64,000 bases of DNA. Origin: Chroococcus sp. FPU101. GTDB lineage: Bacteria > Cyanobacteriota > Cyanobacteriia > Cyanobacteriales > Microcystaceae. Made by a program: the position numbers and the translations under genes. Every line of letters starts with the position of its first letter. The first letter of the stretch is position 1. Location: contig NZ_BLJI01000011.1 of assembly GCF_017312365.1 (NCBI RefSeq), forward strand, positions 62,001 through 126,000, in the 5' to 3' direction. The notes under the pieces were generated by a model. That model was not told where the DNA came from, did not search any database, and saw only the letters and a program-made list of their open reading frames with translations. Below, one piece after another: positions 27,520 through 36,860 of this stretch.

Positions 27520-30500
27520 ATGTCTACTCTACACGGTAGTTGGATTGAAAATCATTCTTTTTTCATTTGGGGAGAAATCTGGCGCACTGTAGACACAGAA
27601 ACGCTTAAGATTGAATCTAACCCTGAGCATCCTTTTAATTTAACAACACCAGAATTGCTATCATTTTTACAATTACAATCATTCGATGTCCAAAAGTTAG
27701 GAAGCGAAAAAATTGTTAATGTTACTTTACCAAGTTATAAACCGTCTCGAAAAAAATATACTCTACCCTTATTATCGAGTCAGTTAGGGGAAGAAGCATT
27801 TAGTAAAACTGCTTTTGTTCTACAACCTTGGCAAGTTGTTGGAAGAGTATTAAATCCATCAGAAACCGTTGATTTTTTGGCTAAAGTTCCATTAGGAGAA
27901 ATTCCATATTTAGGGGATGATTTACGGTTTTGGAGTCATGTCTATCGATGGATTTTAGATTTATTAGCCAGAGGAAAATATTTACCCGGTGGTTTAACTC
28001 AAACCGAAGAAAATCTAAGCAGTTCTTGGTATCCTTTATTAGATAGTACAATTGCTCAGGCTCGTTTAGCTAAATTGACTTCACGGATGCCATCGAGTTG
28101 TCTAGCCTATTCTTTAGAACAATTACAGGATGCTCAAGAAATTCTCTTAAGTTTTTTAAGGAATATTTTAGATGCTAAAATCCGTAAAAATATAGAAATT
28201 CCGTCCCAATTGCCAAAAAACTTAGAAGTTTTACCTTGGCTACAATCACTGACTCAAAATTCCGCACAAATTCAAGTTCCAGAAAATTATATTAAAAGAT
28301 TAAATCATGCTCTAGATAACTGGACTTTACCCATTCAAGATTATTTAGTAACACCCGATAATCAACAGTTAGGACAAAATCAGTTTAGAGTTTGTTTTGT
28401 ACTAGAACCCCCCCCACCTGAGATTATTAACTATGGGGATGCTAACTGGAAGTTAAATTATTATTTACAAGCTTTAGATAAGTCCGAGTTTCTCCTAGAT
28501 TCTAATTTAATTTGGCAAAATAACAGCGATACTTTTAACTTTAGCGGTAGAGAGGTGAACCAACCGCAAGAAACCTTACTTAAAGGGTTGGGTTTAGCAT
28601 CACGTCTTTATGAACCTATTGCAAAAAGCTTATTAGAAAGTCAACCGACTAAATGCGAAGTTGATCCGATTCAAGTTTATCAATTTATTAAATCAATTGC
28701 TTGGCAACTACAAGATAATGGCTTAGGTGTTATCTTACCACCAGGATTAGCTTTAGGAAATAGCGAACAACGTCTAGGGATTAAAATCGAAGCCGAAGTT
28801 ACTCCCAAAAAAGGCGAACGTTTAAGCTTAAAAAGTTTATTGAATTATAACTTAAAAGTCATGGCGGGTGATGAAGTGATTTCTCGTCAAGATTTGGAAA
28901 AATTACTGCAACAACGTTCACCAATTGTTAAAGTTGATGAGCAATGGTTAATGTTACAGCCAACAGATGTTAAAGCGGCACAAGAAATTTTAAATCAAAC
29001 CTACGAAACGATTAATTTATCAGTAGAAGATGCTTTGCGCATGAGTATGGGTGATAGTAATGTGATTGCTAAATTACCCGTCGTTAATTTTGAAGCATCA
29101 GGAGTTTTAAAAAGTTTAATTAACAATTTAATGGATAATCAATCGATTGAACCGATTGAAAAACCAGCAGGTTTTAAAGGAGAATTGCGACCCTATCAAG
29201 CTAGAGGTGTAGGTTGGCTGGCGTTTCTTGAAAAATGGGGTTTGGGGGCGTGTCTAGCGGACGACATGGGATTAGGTAAAACGCCTCAGCTAATCGGATT
29301 TTTACTCAATTTAAAAGCTGAGGAAATGTTAGTTAAACCGACTTTAGTTGTTTGTCCAACTTCTGTAGTCAATAACTGGGAAAGGGAAGTACATAAATTT
29401 GCGCCAACACTTTCAACGATTATTCATCAAGGAAATCAACGCAAAAAAGGAAAAGCTTTTGCTAGAGAAATTCAAGACAAAACTTTAGTCATTACCAGCT
29501 ATCCTTTAGTTTATCGTGATGCTGAAACATTAGCCCAAGTTGAATGGCAAGGAATTGTTTTAGATGAAGCACAAAATATAAAAAATCCGCAAGCTAAACA
29601 AGCACAAGCAGTACGCAATATAAAAGCCGATTTTAAGATTGCTTTAACAGGAACTCCCGTCGAAAATCGTTTAGCTGAACTTTGGTCAATTTTAGATTTT
29701 TTAAATCCAGGTTTTTTAGGAAATCAATCCTTTTTTCAGCGTCGGTTTGCTATTCCGATTGAAAAATATGGCGATCGCGAATCACTTAAAACATTACGAT
29801 CGCTGGTACGTCCTTTTATTTTACGTCGTCTCAAAACCGATCAAGAAATTATTCAAGATTTACCCGAAAAACAGGAAATGAATGTCTTTTGTGGGTTATC
29901 TGAAGAACAAGCGAACTTATATCAAACCCTTGTGGATCGCTCCTTATTAGAAATAGAAGAAAAATCGGGAATCCAACGACGAGGTTTAATTCTAAGTCTT
30001 CTCGTAAAACTCAAACAAATTTGTAATCATCCGTCGCACTTTTTAAAAGAAGATCACGTAAATTCAGCCCAAAGATCGGGGAAACTTTTACGTCTAGTAG
30101 AGATGTTAGAAGAATTATTAACAGAAGGCGATCGCGCTCTTATTTTTACTCAGTTTTCGGAATGGGGCAAACTGATGCAAGCTTATTTATCTCAAACATT
30201 AGGTAGAGAAGTTCTCTTTTTATACGGACAAATTCCCCAGAAACAACGACAAGAAATGATTGATCGCTTTCAAAATGATCCCAACGGGCCACCCTTATTT
30301 ATCCTATCATTAAAAGCAGGTGGAACTGGTTTAAACTTAACCCGTGCTAATCATGTTTTTCATATTGATCGTTGGTGGAATCCTGCGGTAGAAAATCAAG
30401 CAACAGATCGAGCGTTTCGCATTGGACAAAAACGTAATGTTCAGGTACACAAATTTGTCTGTACTGGTACACTAGAAGAAAAAATAAATGACATGATTGA

Positions 30501-30621
30501 AAGCAAAAAACAGTTAGCCGAACAAACAGTTGATGCGGGTGAAAATTGGCTCACTGAATTAGATACCGATCAACTGCGAAACCTTTTATTACTCGATCGT
30601 AATGCAGTGATTGATGAATAA
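27520..30621 (+). CDS. SNF2-family DEAD/DEAH box helicase/translocase
   Basis: A 1033-residue bacterial Snf2-type ATPase. The N-terminal ~550 residues form the long accessory region found in HepA/RapA-related cyanobacterial proteins. The motor follows: motif I DDMGLGKTP with Lys587, motif II LDEAQNIKNP near 687, motif III LTGTPVENR, motif V SLKAGGTGLNLTRANHV and motif VI NQATDRAFRIGQ. These proteins move along double-stranded DNA and remodel protein-DNA complexes; the exact role of this class is unsettled and some members sit in defence loci. The start is the ATG at 27520. It appears monocistronic, with 220 bp of upstream DNA. The domain order is intact. Confidence 0.9.
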   Translation: MSTLHGSWIENHSFFIWGEIWRTVDTETLKIESNPEHPFNLTTPELLSFLQLQSFDVQKLGSEKIVNVTLPSYKPSRKKYTLPLLSSQLGEEAFSKTAFVLQPWQVVGRVLNPSETVDFLAKVPLGEIPYLGDDLRFWSHVYRWILDLLARGKYLPGGLTQTEENLSSSWYPLLDSTIAQARLAKLTSRMPSSCLAYSLEQLQDAQEILLSFLRNILDAKIRKNIEIPSQLPKNLEVLPWLQSLTQNSAQIQVPENYIKRLNHALDNWTLPIQDYLVTPDNQQLGQNQFRVCFVLEPPPPEIINYGDANWKLNYYLQALDKSEFLLDSNLIWQNNSDTFNFSGREVNQPQETLLKGLGLASRLYEPIAKSLLESQPTKCEVDPIQVYQFIKSIAWQLQDNGLGVILPPGLALGNSEQRLGIKIEAEVTPKKGERLSLKSLLNYNLKVMAGDEVISRQDLEKLLQQRSPIVKVDEQWLMLQPTDVKAAQEILNQTYETINLSVEDALRMSMGDSNVIAKLPVVNFEASGVLKSLINNLMDNQSIEPIEKPAGFKGELRPYQARGVGWLAFLEKWGLGACLADDMGLGKTPQLIGFLLNLKAEEMLVKPTLVVCPTSVVNNWEREVHKFAPTLSTIIHQGNQRKKGKAFAREIQDKTLVITSYPLVYRDAETLAQVEWQGIVLDEAQNIKNPQAKQAQAVRNIKADFKIALTGTPVENRLAELWSILDFLNPGFLGNQSFFQRRFAIPIEKYGDRESLKTLRSLVRPFILRRLKTDQEIIQDLPEKQEMNVFCGLSEEQANLYQTLVDRSLLEIEEKSGIQRRGLILSLLVKLKQICNHPSHFLKEDHVNSAQRSGKLLRLVEMLEELLTEGDRALIFTQFSEWGKLMQAYLSQTLGREVLFLYGQIPQKQRQEMIDRFQNDPNGPPLFILSLKAGGTGLNLTRANHVFHIDRWWNPAVENQATDRAFRIGQKRNVQVHKFVCTGTLEEKINDMIESKKQLAEQTVDAGENWLTELDTDQLRNLLLLDRNAVIDE

Positions 30622-30694
30622 AACTTAATCTATAATTTTTTGAGTTCTGATAGATACCCTAAGAAAAGAGGAGGGATCGCGCTCTTAAAACTCG

Positions 30695-31190
30695 ATGAAT
30701 CAATATCCTGATTGTTTTCACCATCATTATCAGATACAAAAAATTTTAGGCAAAAACAAAGCAGGTTGTAGAGTAACTTATCTTGCTCATCATCGTTTGA
30801 CTCAGCAATTTGTAGTGATTAAACATTACCAGTTTACTCAACCTGAAACCAGTTGGAGTAATTATCAAACTTATCAAATCAAAATTAAAGTTTTACGCTC
30901 TTTCTATTGCGAAAATATTCCTCGCTATCTTGATTCATTTGAAGTAGATCAGGGTTTTTGTTTAGTACAAGAATATATCAACGCACCCTCTTTAGCTCAA
31001 GTTCCTGCTTTAACCCCCCAAGAAGTGAAAATAATTGCTTCTTCACTGTTAGAGGTGTTAGTCGATCCACAAAAACATATCCCCCCATCGTTCAATAAAA
31101 CAATGATTGTCAGCGAATCTACAAGATGTTAACTTACAAGATGCTGATTTGAGTGGTGCAACGATGCCAGATGGTACACAAAAACCCTAA
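30695..31190 (+). pseudogene. Remnant of a Ser/Thr protein kinase with pentapeptide tail
   Basis: The first ~125 codons encode the N-lobe of an eukaryotic-type kinase (YQIQKILGKNKAGCRVTYLAHH, FVVIKHYQ, NIPRYLDSFEVDQGFCLVQEYI). The reading frame ends at 31132 without the HRD catalytic loop or DFG motif. A second frame at 31113-31190 reads A-N-L-Q-D-V-N-L-Q-D-A-D-L-S-G-A-T-M-P-D-G, the normal end of a pentapeptide repeat domain. Cyanobacterial kinases of the SpkB type have exactly these two ends, so an internal deletion appears to have removed the catalytic core and linker. No kinase activity is expected. It lies 70 bp after the helicase gene on the same strand. Confidence 0.8.
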
Positions 31191-31197
31191 TTACTTA

Positions 31198-31833
31198 CTA
31201 GACAGCGACTTTTTCTCGAATCTGACTAACAAAATTAGACAGAATTTTTAAACCACTAGCGGCTGATTTTTCGGGGTGAAATTGTACAGCCACTATATTA
31301 TCACGTGCGATCGCTGCGGTTACCGTTTGTGATCCGTGTGTCACCATTGCTGCATTCACACTCGGATCACTCGGTTCAACATAGTACGAGTGTACGAAAT
31401 AAACATAGGGATTATGGGGTAACTCTTGCCACAAGGGTAATGAGGGTTGAGTCATGTTAAGTTGATTCCAACCCATATGAGGAATCGTTACATTCGGTTC
31501 AGAACGAAAACGGCGTACCATGCCTGATATAATTCCTAAACCCGCTTCTGTGCCTTCTTCTGAACCATCAAAAAGAATTTGTAAACCCAGACAAATCCCT
31601 AAAAAAGGTTTACCACTTGCGATCGCATCTTGAATCGGTTTTTCGAGATGACGCGCTCTAATTTGTTGTATCGCAGGATCAAAAGAACCAACGCCAGGTA
31701 AAATTACTGCATCAGCTAAAGCTATTTCTCGTGGGGAGTCTGTAATTTTGGGTGTGCCACCTGCTTGTTGAATTCCTTTACAAGCAGAATGTAAATTTCC
31801 CATATCATAATCTATGACAGCAATAATCGACAT
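31198..31833 (-). CDS. hisH: Imidazole glycerol phosphate synthase glutaminase subunit
   Basis: A 211-residue class I glutamine amidotransferase. The nucleophile Cys lies in PFLGICLGLQILF, and the catalytic His-Glu pair in AVQFHPEKSA. DYDMGNLHSACKGIQQAGG at the start and the GVGSFDPA loop are specific to HisH. It supplies ammonia to HisF in histidine biosynthesis; hisF is not in this window, as is common in cyanobacteria with scattered his genes. It starts at the ATG at 31833 and converges with the kinase remnant, with only 7 bp between. Confidence 0.94.
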   Translation of the reverse strand: MSIIAVIDYDMGNLHSACKGIQQAGGTPKITDSPREIALADAVILPGVGSFDPAIQQIRARHLEKPIQDAIASGKPFLGICLGLQILFDGSEEGTEAGLGIISGMVRRFRSEPNVTIPHMGWNQLNMTQPSLPLWQELPHNPYVYFVHSYYVEPSDPSVNAAMVTHGSQTVTAAIARDNIVAVQFHPEKSAASGLKILSNFVSQIREKVAV

Positions 31834-31910
31834 TGAAAGCAGTTGGTATAATAAAAGCTTACTCTTATTGTACTTAAAATTTGCCCAAGAATTTTTTTAA
31901 TTCGCTTAAA

Positions 31911-32426
31911 ATGAGTACAAAAATTCTTTTAACCTCTTTTGATACTTGGCTATCCCATCAATTATCTAACGCTTCTGATGATCTGTTGATTCAACTACAA
32001 AAAAAAACTTTATTGGAGCAAAATTGGCATTTTGTACGACAGTTACCCGTCGAGATTCCGAGAGCCAGCGAAAGAGTTATTAAAGCAATTGAACAACTTA
32101 ATCCAGAATTGATTATTTGTTGTGGCATGGCAGAACGTCGCTACCATCTTACGCTAGAATCAAATGCAAGAGGCAATAATCAAAAAATTTTTACGACTGT
32201 CAATTTATCGCAATTAGTGAATCAACTCTCTTATACCAGTATTAGTCATGATGCGGGACAATTTGTTTGTGAGGGTTTATATTACCAAGTTTTAAGCCAT
32301 TTACAAAATACGTCTTCAACACGTCAAGTTTTATTTATTCATGTTCCCATTTTTACCTCCACAAACTTTTCTAAAATTATGCTGGATGTTCGACAAATTA
32401 TTGATAATGATTTTTCTAAAGTCTGA
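31911..32426 (+). CDS. Pyrrolidone-carboxylate peptidase (C15)-like protein
   Basis: A 171-residue protein similar to pyroglutamyl peptidase I, which removes N-terminal pyroglutamate from peptides. LLTSFDTW at the start corresponds to the family's GFxPF region, CCGMAERRYHLTLE to the catalytic Glu segment, SHDAGQFVCEGLYYQVL to the Cys nucleophile, and VLFIHVPIF to the active-site His. All three catalytic positions (Glu, Cys, His) seem present. It is somewhat shorter than typical enzymes. ATG at 31911 is preferred to a TTG at 31881. Annotated C15-like rather than as a proven peptidase. Confidence 0.75.
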   Translation: MSTKILLTSFDTWLSHQLSNASDDLLIQLQKKTLLEQNWHFVRQLPVEIPRASERVIKAIEQLNPELIICCGMAERRYHLTLESNARGNNQKIFTTVNLSQLVNQLSYTSISHDAGQFVCEGLYYQVLSHLQNTSSTRQVLFIHVPIFTSTNFSKIMLDVRQIIDNDFSKV

Positions 32427-32508
32427 TAAAAAACTTAATCTAAAATAGATAACTTTCTTTTTTATAAAAAGCTTAGTATGATAAAAAGAGAGTTCTATTC
32501 ATCTATAC

Positions 32509-34065
32509 ATGACCATTAAAAAAATACTGATTGTTATCGTCACCATTATTTCACTATTCCCCGTCATATTAGCTTTAGTGAGTAGTGTCAATCAGCCTCA
32601 AGTACAATCTAATTTACAACTTTATCAAACTAACTTAATTTTACAAGCAGCCGAATTATCCGAAGGTACAGGAGATTTAGGTTCAGCCCAAAATGTTTTA
32701 TTAGGAGCGAATCCTTACGCTACAGCAAAAAGTCAATATCAAGAAGTCAAAAATCTCACTCAAGAAAATATTAAAATTTCGAGCAACTCACTTAAAACAG
32801 ATAGAAGCGATCATCTACTAAATAAAACTAAATTAAATGTAAATTCAGAGCAACAGGAACTCGAAAAACAAATCAATCAGGACAAAGTTTTCTTAAAAAA
32901 AGTTGATGTTAGCTTGGGAATAATTGAAGCTAAACAAGGAAATACAGTAGAAGCAATTAACATTTGGGATAATCTCATTAAAACATCAGATAATAAAACG
33001 ATTAAATCTAATATTATCGAAACAGCTACAGTTTTAAAAGCATTATGGAATCAACCCCTGCAAGTGTTAGACAATAGCGAGACAGTAATTCAAACGAATC
33101 TAAAAGGATGGTTTCGCAATCAAGCTTTAAAACAACTTTATCAAATCGAAAATCGCAAAACTGAGTTATTAAGTTTACAAAATCAAGATGCACAAATCGC
33201 CAATCAAGCAATAATTAAACTTGCTTTAGTCGGAGGAATACCGATTATTAGTGGTTTATTAGGAATTGGTATTCTGGTAATACTTATTACTCAGCGATTT
33301 CTGCAAGGAAAATCAGCAATCTTAGCAGTTAATAATGATTTAGCTTGGGAAACACCTTGGGATTGGGAGGTGATTTGGAGCGTTTTAATTGCTGGTTTTT
33401 TCTTAATTGGACAAATTATTTTACCCGTTGCTTTTGGAATTATTGGAAGTTCATTTAAATTAAGTGTTGCTAGTTTAGATTTACGTTACAAAGCTGTTTA
33501 TGTGCTAATTAGCTATTTAACAATGGCAATTACGGGTATTCTCGTTTTATATTTTTCGATTAAACCTTTTTTCCCTTTACCCAAAAATTGGTTTAAACTG
33601 AATGTGTTCAGTAATTGGATTTTATGGGGTTTAGGGGGGTATTTTGTCGCTTTTCCATTAGTCGTTATTATCTCTTTAGTTAATCAACAAATTTGGCATG
33701 GTTTAGGAGGTAGTAACCCATTATTATTATTAGCCTTAGAATCACAAGATAAAATCGCTCTGATTATCTTTTTCATCACCGCATCTGTAGCAGCACCTTT
33801 CTTTGAAGAAGTCATTTTTAGAGGCTTTTTGCTGCCTTCTTTAACTCGATATTTACCTGTATGGGGTGCAATTGTAGTCAGTAGCTTAATTTTTGCTTTA
33901 GCACATCTTAATTTATCTGAAGTGCTACCTCTAGCTACATTAGGTATCGTTCTTGGATTTGTCTATACTCGCTCTAAAAATTTATTATCTTCGATGCTTT
34001 TACACAGTCTATGGAATAGTGGAACATTAATCAGCTTATTTATCTTAGGTAGTGGTAATTCTTAG
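32509..34065 (+). CDS. CPBP-family intramembrane glutamic protease
   Basis: A 518-residue membrane protein. An N-terminal hydrophobic helix (about residues 5-22) precedes a ~200-residue, helix-rich extramembrane region with Gln/Asn/Lys bias. A second helix lies near 240-260, and a polytopic C-terminal domain carries the CPBP/Abi signature: FFEEVIFRGFLLPSL with Glu433 and Glu434, and SSLIFALAHLN with the motif-II His. The motifs are those of Rce1-like proteases. In cyanobacteria and plastids these proteins are common and mostly uncharacterised. The start is the ATG at 32509. The stop lies 14 bp from the convergent NACHT gene. Confidence 0.85.
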   Translation: MTIKKILIVIVTIISLFPVILALVSSVNQPQVQSNLQLYQTNLILQAAELSEGTGDLGSAQNVLLGANPYATAKSQYQEVKNLTQENIKISSNSLKTDRSDHLLNKTKLNVNSEQQELEKQINQDKVFLKKVDVSLGIIEAKQGNTVEAINIWDNLIKTSDNKTIKSNIIETATVLKALWNQPLQVLDNSETVIQTNLKGWFRNQALKQLYQIENRKTELLSLQNQDAQIANQAIIKLALVGGIPIISGLLGIGILVILITQRFLQGKSAILAVNNDLAWETPWDWEVIWSVLIAGFFLIGQIILPVAFGIIGSSFKLSVASLDLRYKAVYVLISYLTMAITGILVLYFSIKPFFPLPKNWFKLNVFSNWILWGLGGYFVAFPLVVIISLVNQQIWHGLGGSNPLLLLALESQDKIALIIFFITASVAAPFFEEVIFRGFLLPSLTRYLPVWGAIVVSSLIFALAHLNLSEVLPLATLGIVLGFVYTRSKNLLSSMLLHSLWNSGTLISLFILGSGNS

Positions 34066-34079
34066 AAGAAAAATAATAA

Positions 34080-36050
34080 TTATTGAGTTGGCGAAGGCAA
34101 CAATAAAGAATCTTCGATTAATTCACGAACATCATTAGTCATTTGACAATCACTTTGAAGACACTCTACTAAAAACTGATTTGCTCGATAATATTGTTGC
34201 CATTGTTGTTGTTGAGAAGTAGATAAGTTTAAATCATAGCCAAGCTGACGATATTGCCACAAAAAATTGCGTAATTTTTCGACCCATTCTTGTCCATTGT
34301 TTTGTAGCCAAACTTGAATTTCTTTTTTATTTTCTAAATTAGGAAGTTCACTTTTTAAACTTTGTAGTGCTTGATTAAAAATAGGATCTAAAACAAATTT
34401 TTTTTCAATATCTAAAGAAAAATAAAAGTTTAAAAACTTTTTCATATTTAACTCCGAGCTTTTGAGAAGAGTTAAACTATCGGTTAAAGCACGAACTAAA
34501 GTTAAATCTAAATTAATAGCTTCTGGTAGATTATCTAAACTTGCAAACCTCACATCTAATGAGACAGCTAAATTGTAATCACGATTCTGAAATAAAGTAA
34601 AATAAAAAGCTCGTACCGCAGAAGCACGATAAGGAGTTTGGAGCAATTTCACTTTTTCTGCAATAATGGTTAAAAATTCTTGTAAAGTCTTGTCTTGTTC
34701 TACTAAAACATCTATTTGTCGTCGCATTTCTTGCAGCATAAAATCAGCATTAGATAGCATACTGACGGTGAGTAAAATTACTTCTCGCCAACGAAGCTCA
34801 TGAGTATGAGATACTAAATTCGATAGCTCTTGCTGTAAAATATGAGGCGCATGATTAGCTACAATTTTTCTAGCCGTTAGATATTCTTGAAAAGTTAAAT
34901 GAGAAAATGAATAAATATCTTTAGCTCTTTCTACTAATAATCCATGCTGAAATTCAATTGCTTTTAAAACTGCTTCACTATTAAGCCATAGCGTTTCAGA
35001 ATCACTTTTAACATTTGGTAAAGTTTTTAAGTAGTCTTCAATTAAATATAAAATATCGCTACTTTCAAAGAAATAATTATTTTGTTCAAAAGTAGTAGCG
35101 GCAATCTGACTAAGTAACTTAATTTTGTCAGCTAAAGAAAGATAACGATAAATCTGATCTCGTTGAATTCCTCTTGCTTGATCCCATTTTTTTAAAAGAA
35201 TATCTAAACCCGCTTGATAAAGTTTAGCTCTTTTAGTCGGAAAACTAGCTTTTTCTTTAAATACTGAACAAATTAAATTCAGTAAAATAGGAGTAACGCC
35301 TAAATCTCGAATCGGTTGATTATTCGCTTTTTCTAACTGCTCAATAAACTGTTCTGCTTTGATTAATCCTTCTGCTTTATTTGTTGCAGTAGCCACAAAC
35401 CATTTTTGAGAAAACTCTTTAATTTGTTCTGCATTAAAATCAGAAATTTCTACATAATTAAATCCTTGAAAATGATATTTTTGAATGCCACTTCTACTGG
35501 TTAAAAAAATGACATTCTTATAATAACTTTTGGCAAACTGACTAATTTCTTTAAAAATAAACTCGTTTTCAGAATCGCTCAATTCATCAAAACCATCAAG
35601 TAACAATAAAAATTTTCCCTGTTCAATTAAAATCATTATTTGTTCTTGGCTTAAAGTATAACGATGACCAAGCTGGACTAAATACTTAACTAAACTCCAT
35701 TCTTGTCCCTCAGCTATGTCTAGATCAAGGCTTCTCAATTGAATAAAAATCGGAACTAATTCAGCTTTATAGAGTTCTTGAATACATTGTAAAGCTAAGT
35801 ATTGTAAAAAAGTTGTTTTCCCTGCTCCTGGCTTACCCAAAATGATCATTTTATCGTGTTGACTAATCATTTCTATACAGGGGAGCGATTCTTGATTATT
35901 TGAAGCTAAATTAGGACGAAAAAAAGCCGATTGAATATCTTGTAAATCGGAGATTTCTAACCATCTTTGATTACTGGGTTGAGGTAAGATATTAATCAGT
36001 ACATAAATTTGCTCTAAAAGCGGTTGAGTTAAATCAAAAGCCGATTGCAA
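34080..36050 (-). CDS. NACHT-domain ATPase (bacterial NLR-like); C-terminal part of a frameshifted HTH-NACHT gene
   Basis: A STAND-type ATPase. Counting from the TTG at 36050, Walker A LGKPGAGKTT lies at 71-80, Walker B FLLLLDGFDELSDSENE near 150, FLTSRSG follows as the sensor, and FSHLTFQEYLTARKIV is the winged-helix signature of NACHT proteins. The ~250 residues after it are helical and end in a Trp/Gln-rich region like the small C-terminal domain of cyanobacterial NACHT proteins; there are no WD or LRR repeats. Members act as oligomerising sensors, and some protect bacteria from phages. The coding sequence extends upstream: Q-V-L-R-S-Q-L-K-E-Q-I-L-A-Q is open in this frame from 36101 and joins the HTH frame after one missing base. 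The TTG is thus not a real start. Confidence 0.85.
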   Translation of the reverse strand: MQSAFDLTQPLLEQIYVLINILPQPSNQRWLEISDLQDIQSAFFRPNLASNNQESLPCIEMISQHDKMIILGKPGAGKTTFLQYLALQCIQELYKAELVPIFIQLRSLDLDIAEGQEWSLVKYLVQLGHRYTLSQEQIMILIEQGKFLLLLDGFDELSDSENEFIFKEISQFAKSYYKNVIFLTSRSGIQKYHFQGFNYVEISDFNAEQIKEFSQKWFVATATNKAEGLIKAEQFIEQLEKANNQPIRDLGVTPILLNLICSVFKEKASFPTKRAKLYQAGLDILLKKWDQARGIQRDQIYRYLSLADKIKLLSQIAATTFEQNNYFFESSDILYLIEDYLKTLPNVKSDSETLWLNSEAVLKAIEFQHGLLVERAKDIYSFSHLTFQEYLTARKIVANHAPHILQQELSNLVSHTHELRWREVILLTVSMLSNADFMLQEMRRQIDVLVEQDKTLQEFLTIIAEKVKLLQTPYRASAVRAFYFTLFQNRDYNLAVSLDVRFASLDNLPEAINLDLTLVRALTDSLTLLKSSELNMKKFLNFYFSLDIEKKFVLDPIFNQALQSLKSELPNLENKKEIQVWLQNNGQEWVEKLRNFLWQYRQLGYDLNLSTSQQQQWQQYYRANQFLVECLQSDCQMTNDVRELIEDSLLLPSPTQ

Positions 36051-36064
36051 TATATTACATTGAG

Positions 36065-36397
36065 CTAGAATTTGCTCTTTGAGTTGAGAGCGTAAAACTT
36101 GACCAAACTTTCAAGACCAGCATTCGCATTTACAGTTTCTTTAGCCAACATCAGTAAAGCTAAACGCTGTTCGTCTGGTAAATCCGCTATTTCTTCCCAG
36201 TTGAGATCAAGTTTAAAACAAATTTCTTTATATAAGTAACGTTCAATCGGACGACCCGTAAAAAACTTCCAAATAGATTGACGGCTCGATAAATTGACTT
36301 CTGAGGCTAAATCTTCTTGAGTCCAGCCTTTATTGTCAAATGCCTCCTTAGCCTTAATAATACCGAGTGGCGTAGATTTGAGAGAGCGTTTAGCCAT
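36065..36397 (-). CDS. Helix-turn-helix N-terminal domain of the frameshifted HTH-NACHT protein
   Basis: 110 residues as read from the ATG at 36397. KAKEAFDNKGWTQEDLASEVNLSSRQSIWKFFTGRPIERYLYKEICFKLDL is an XRE-like HTH of the type found at the N-terminus of cyanobacterial NACHT proteins, where it is fused to the ATPase. About residue 98 (36104) homology passes to another frame: after E-S-L, the sequence reads V-x-Q-V-L-R-S-Q-L-K in the NACHT frame. One base is missing near 36102, so the last 12 residues (KFYALNSKSKF) are out-of-frame. If the break is real, a free HTH protein would still be made and the ATPase would need a separate start. Three ACCTAAA motifs upstream could be its own sites. 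Confidence 0.82.
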   Translation of the reverse strand: MAKRSLKSTPLGIIKAKEAFDNKGWTQEDLASEVNLSSRQSIWKFFTGRPIERYLYKEICFKLDLNWEEIADLPDEQRLALLMLAKETVNANAGLESLVKFYALNSKSKF

Positions 36398-36860
36398 AAG
36401 TTGTATTTACCTAAACGTTGTGCTTGAGTGAAATTGAATCAAGAATCAATAGTTGACGATTCAATTGTAATTTTAAATTATTTTTAATCCAAGACCTAAA
36501 ACACAGTTTAGGTGTGCGCTAAATCATAGCTTTAAAATACGTTTTGACTCAAACTCTATATTAAGTTAGTTTACAAGCCACTAACAATCTACTAGCGTCT
36601 CGCCTAAAAGATTGTTGAAGTTCTTGTCTGGATTTTTTAGAAAAGGCACGAAAAATATAGTAAAATTGCTTTGCTTCATTTGGGTAAGTAATTTAAAATC
36701 TTCTAAGGCTAAGATTTGTTTAATCAAAATTTATCACCTGTCAAGGCAATGTATACATAATTAGGTTTAATATGATACTACTCACTCAAAGTATTAAGTA
36801 AAATTAGCTTTTCTTTTGTAAAGCTAGGAGGACACATCCCCTAACCCGCACGCCAAAAAT
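36398..36860. other. 463-bp divergent intergenic region
   Basis: AT-rich DNA between the HTH-NACHT gene (minus) and the hybrid kinase gene (plus). No convincing gene is seen. It contains ACCTAAA motifs near the HTH gene and a hairpin close to the kinase start (TAGCTTT at 36805-36811 with AAAGCTA at 36820-36826, eight-base loop). AGGAGG immediately after that hairpin is about 25 bases upstream of the kinase ATG, too far for a normal ribosome-binding site. Confidence 0.5.
36409..36513. promoter_or_regulatory. Three ACCTAAA motifs, candidate operators of the HTH-NACHT gene
   Basis: ACCTAAA occurs at 36409-36415 and 36494-36500, and its complement TTTAGGT at 36507-36513. The last two form a perfect 7-bp inverted repeat with a 6-bp spacer. 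All lie within 120 bp upstream of the HTH gene start at 36397. Autoregulation is a guess. Confidence 0.35.

Noticed and set aside
36560-36730. Possible protein remnant on the minus strand upstream of the HTH gene
   Set aside because: A stretch of about 40 codons reads smoothly (F-R-A-F-S-K-K-S-R-Q-E-L-Q-Q), but it has no start codon and no family match I can name, so it is not listed as a gene.
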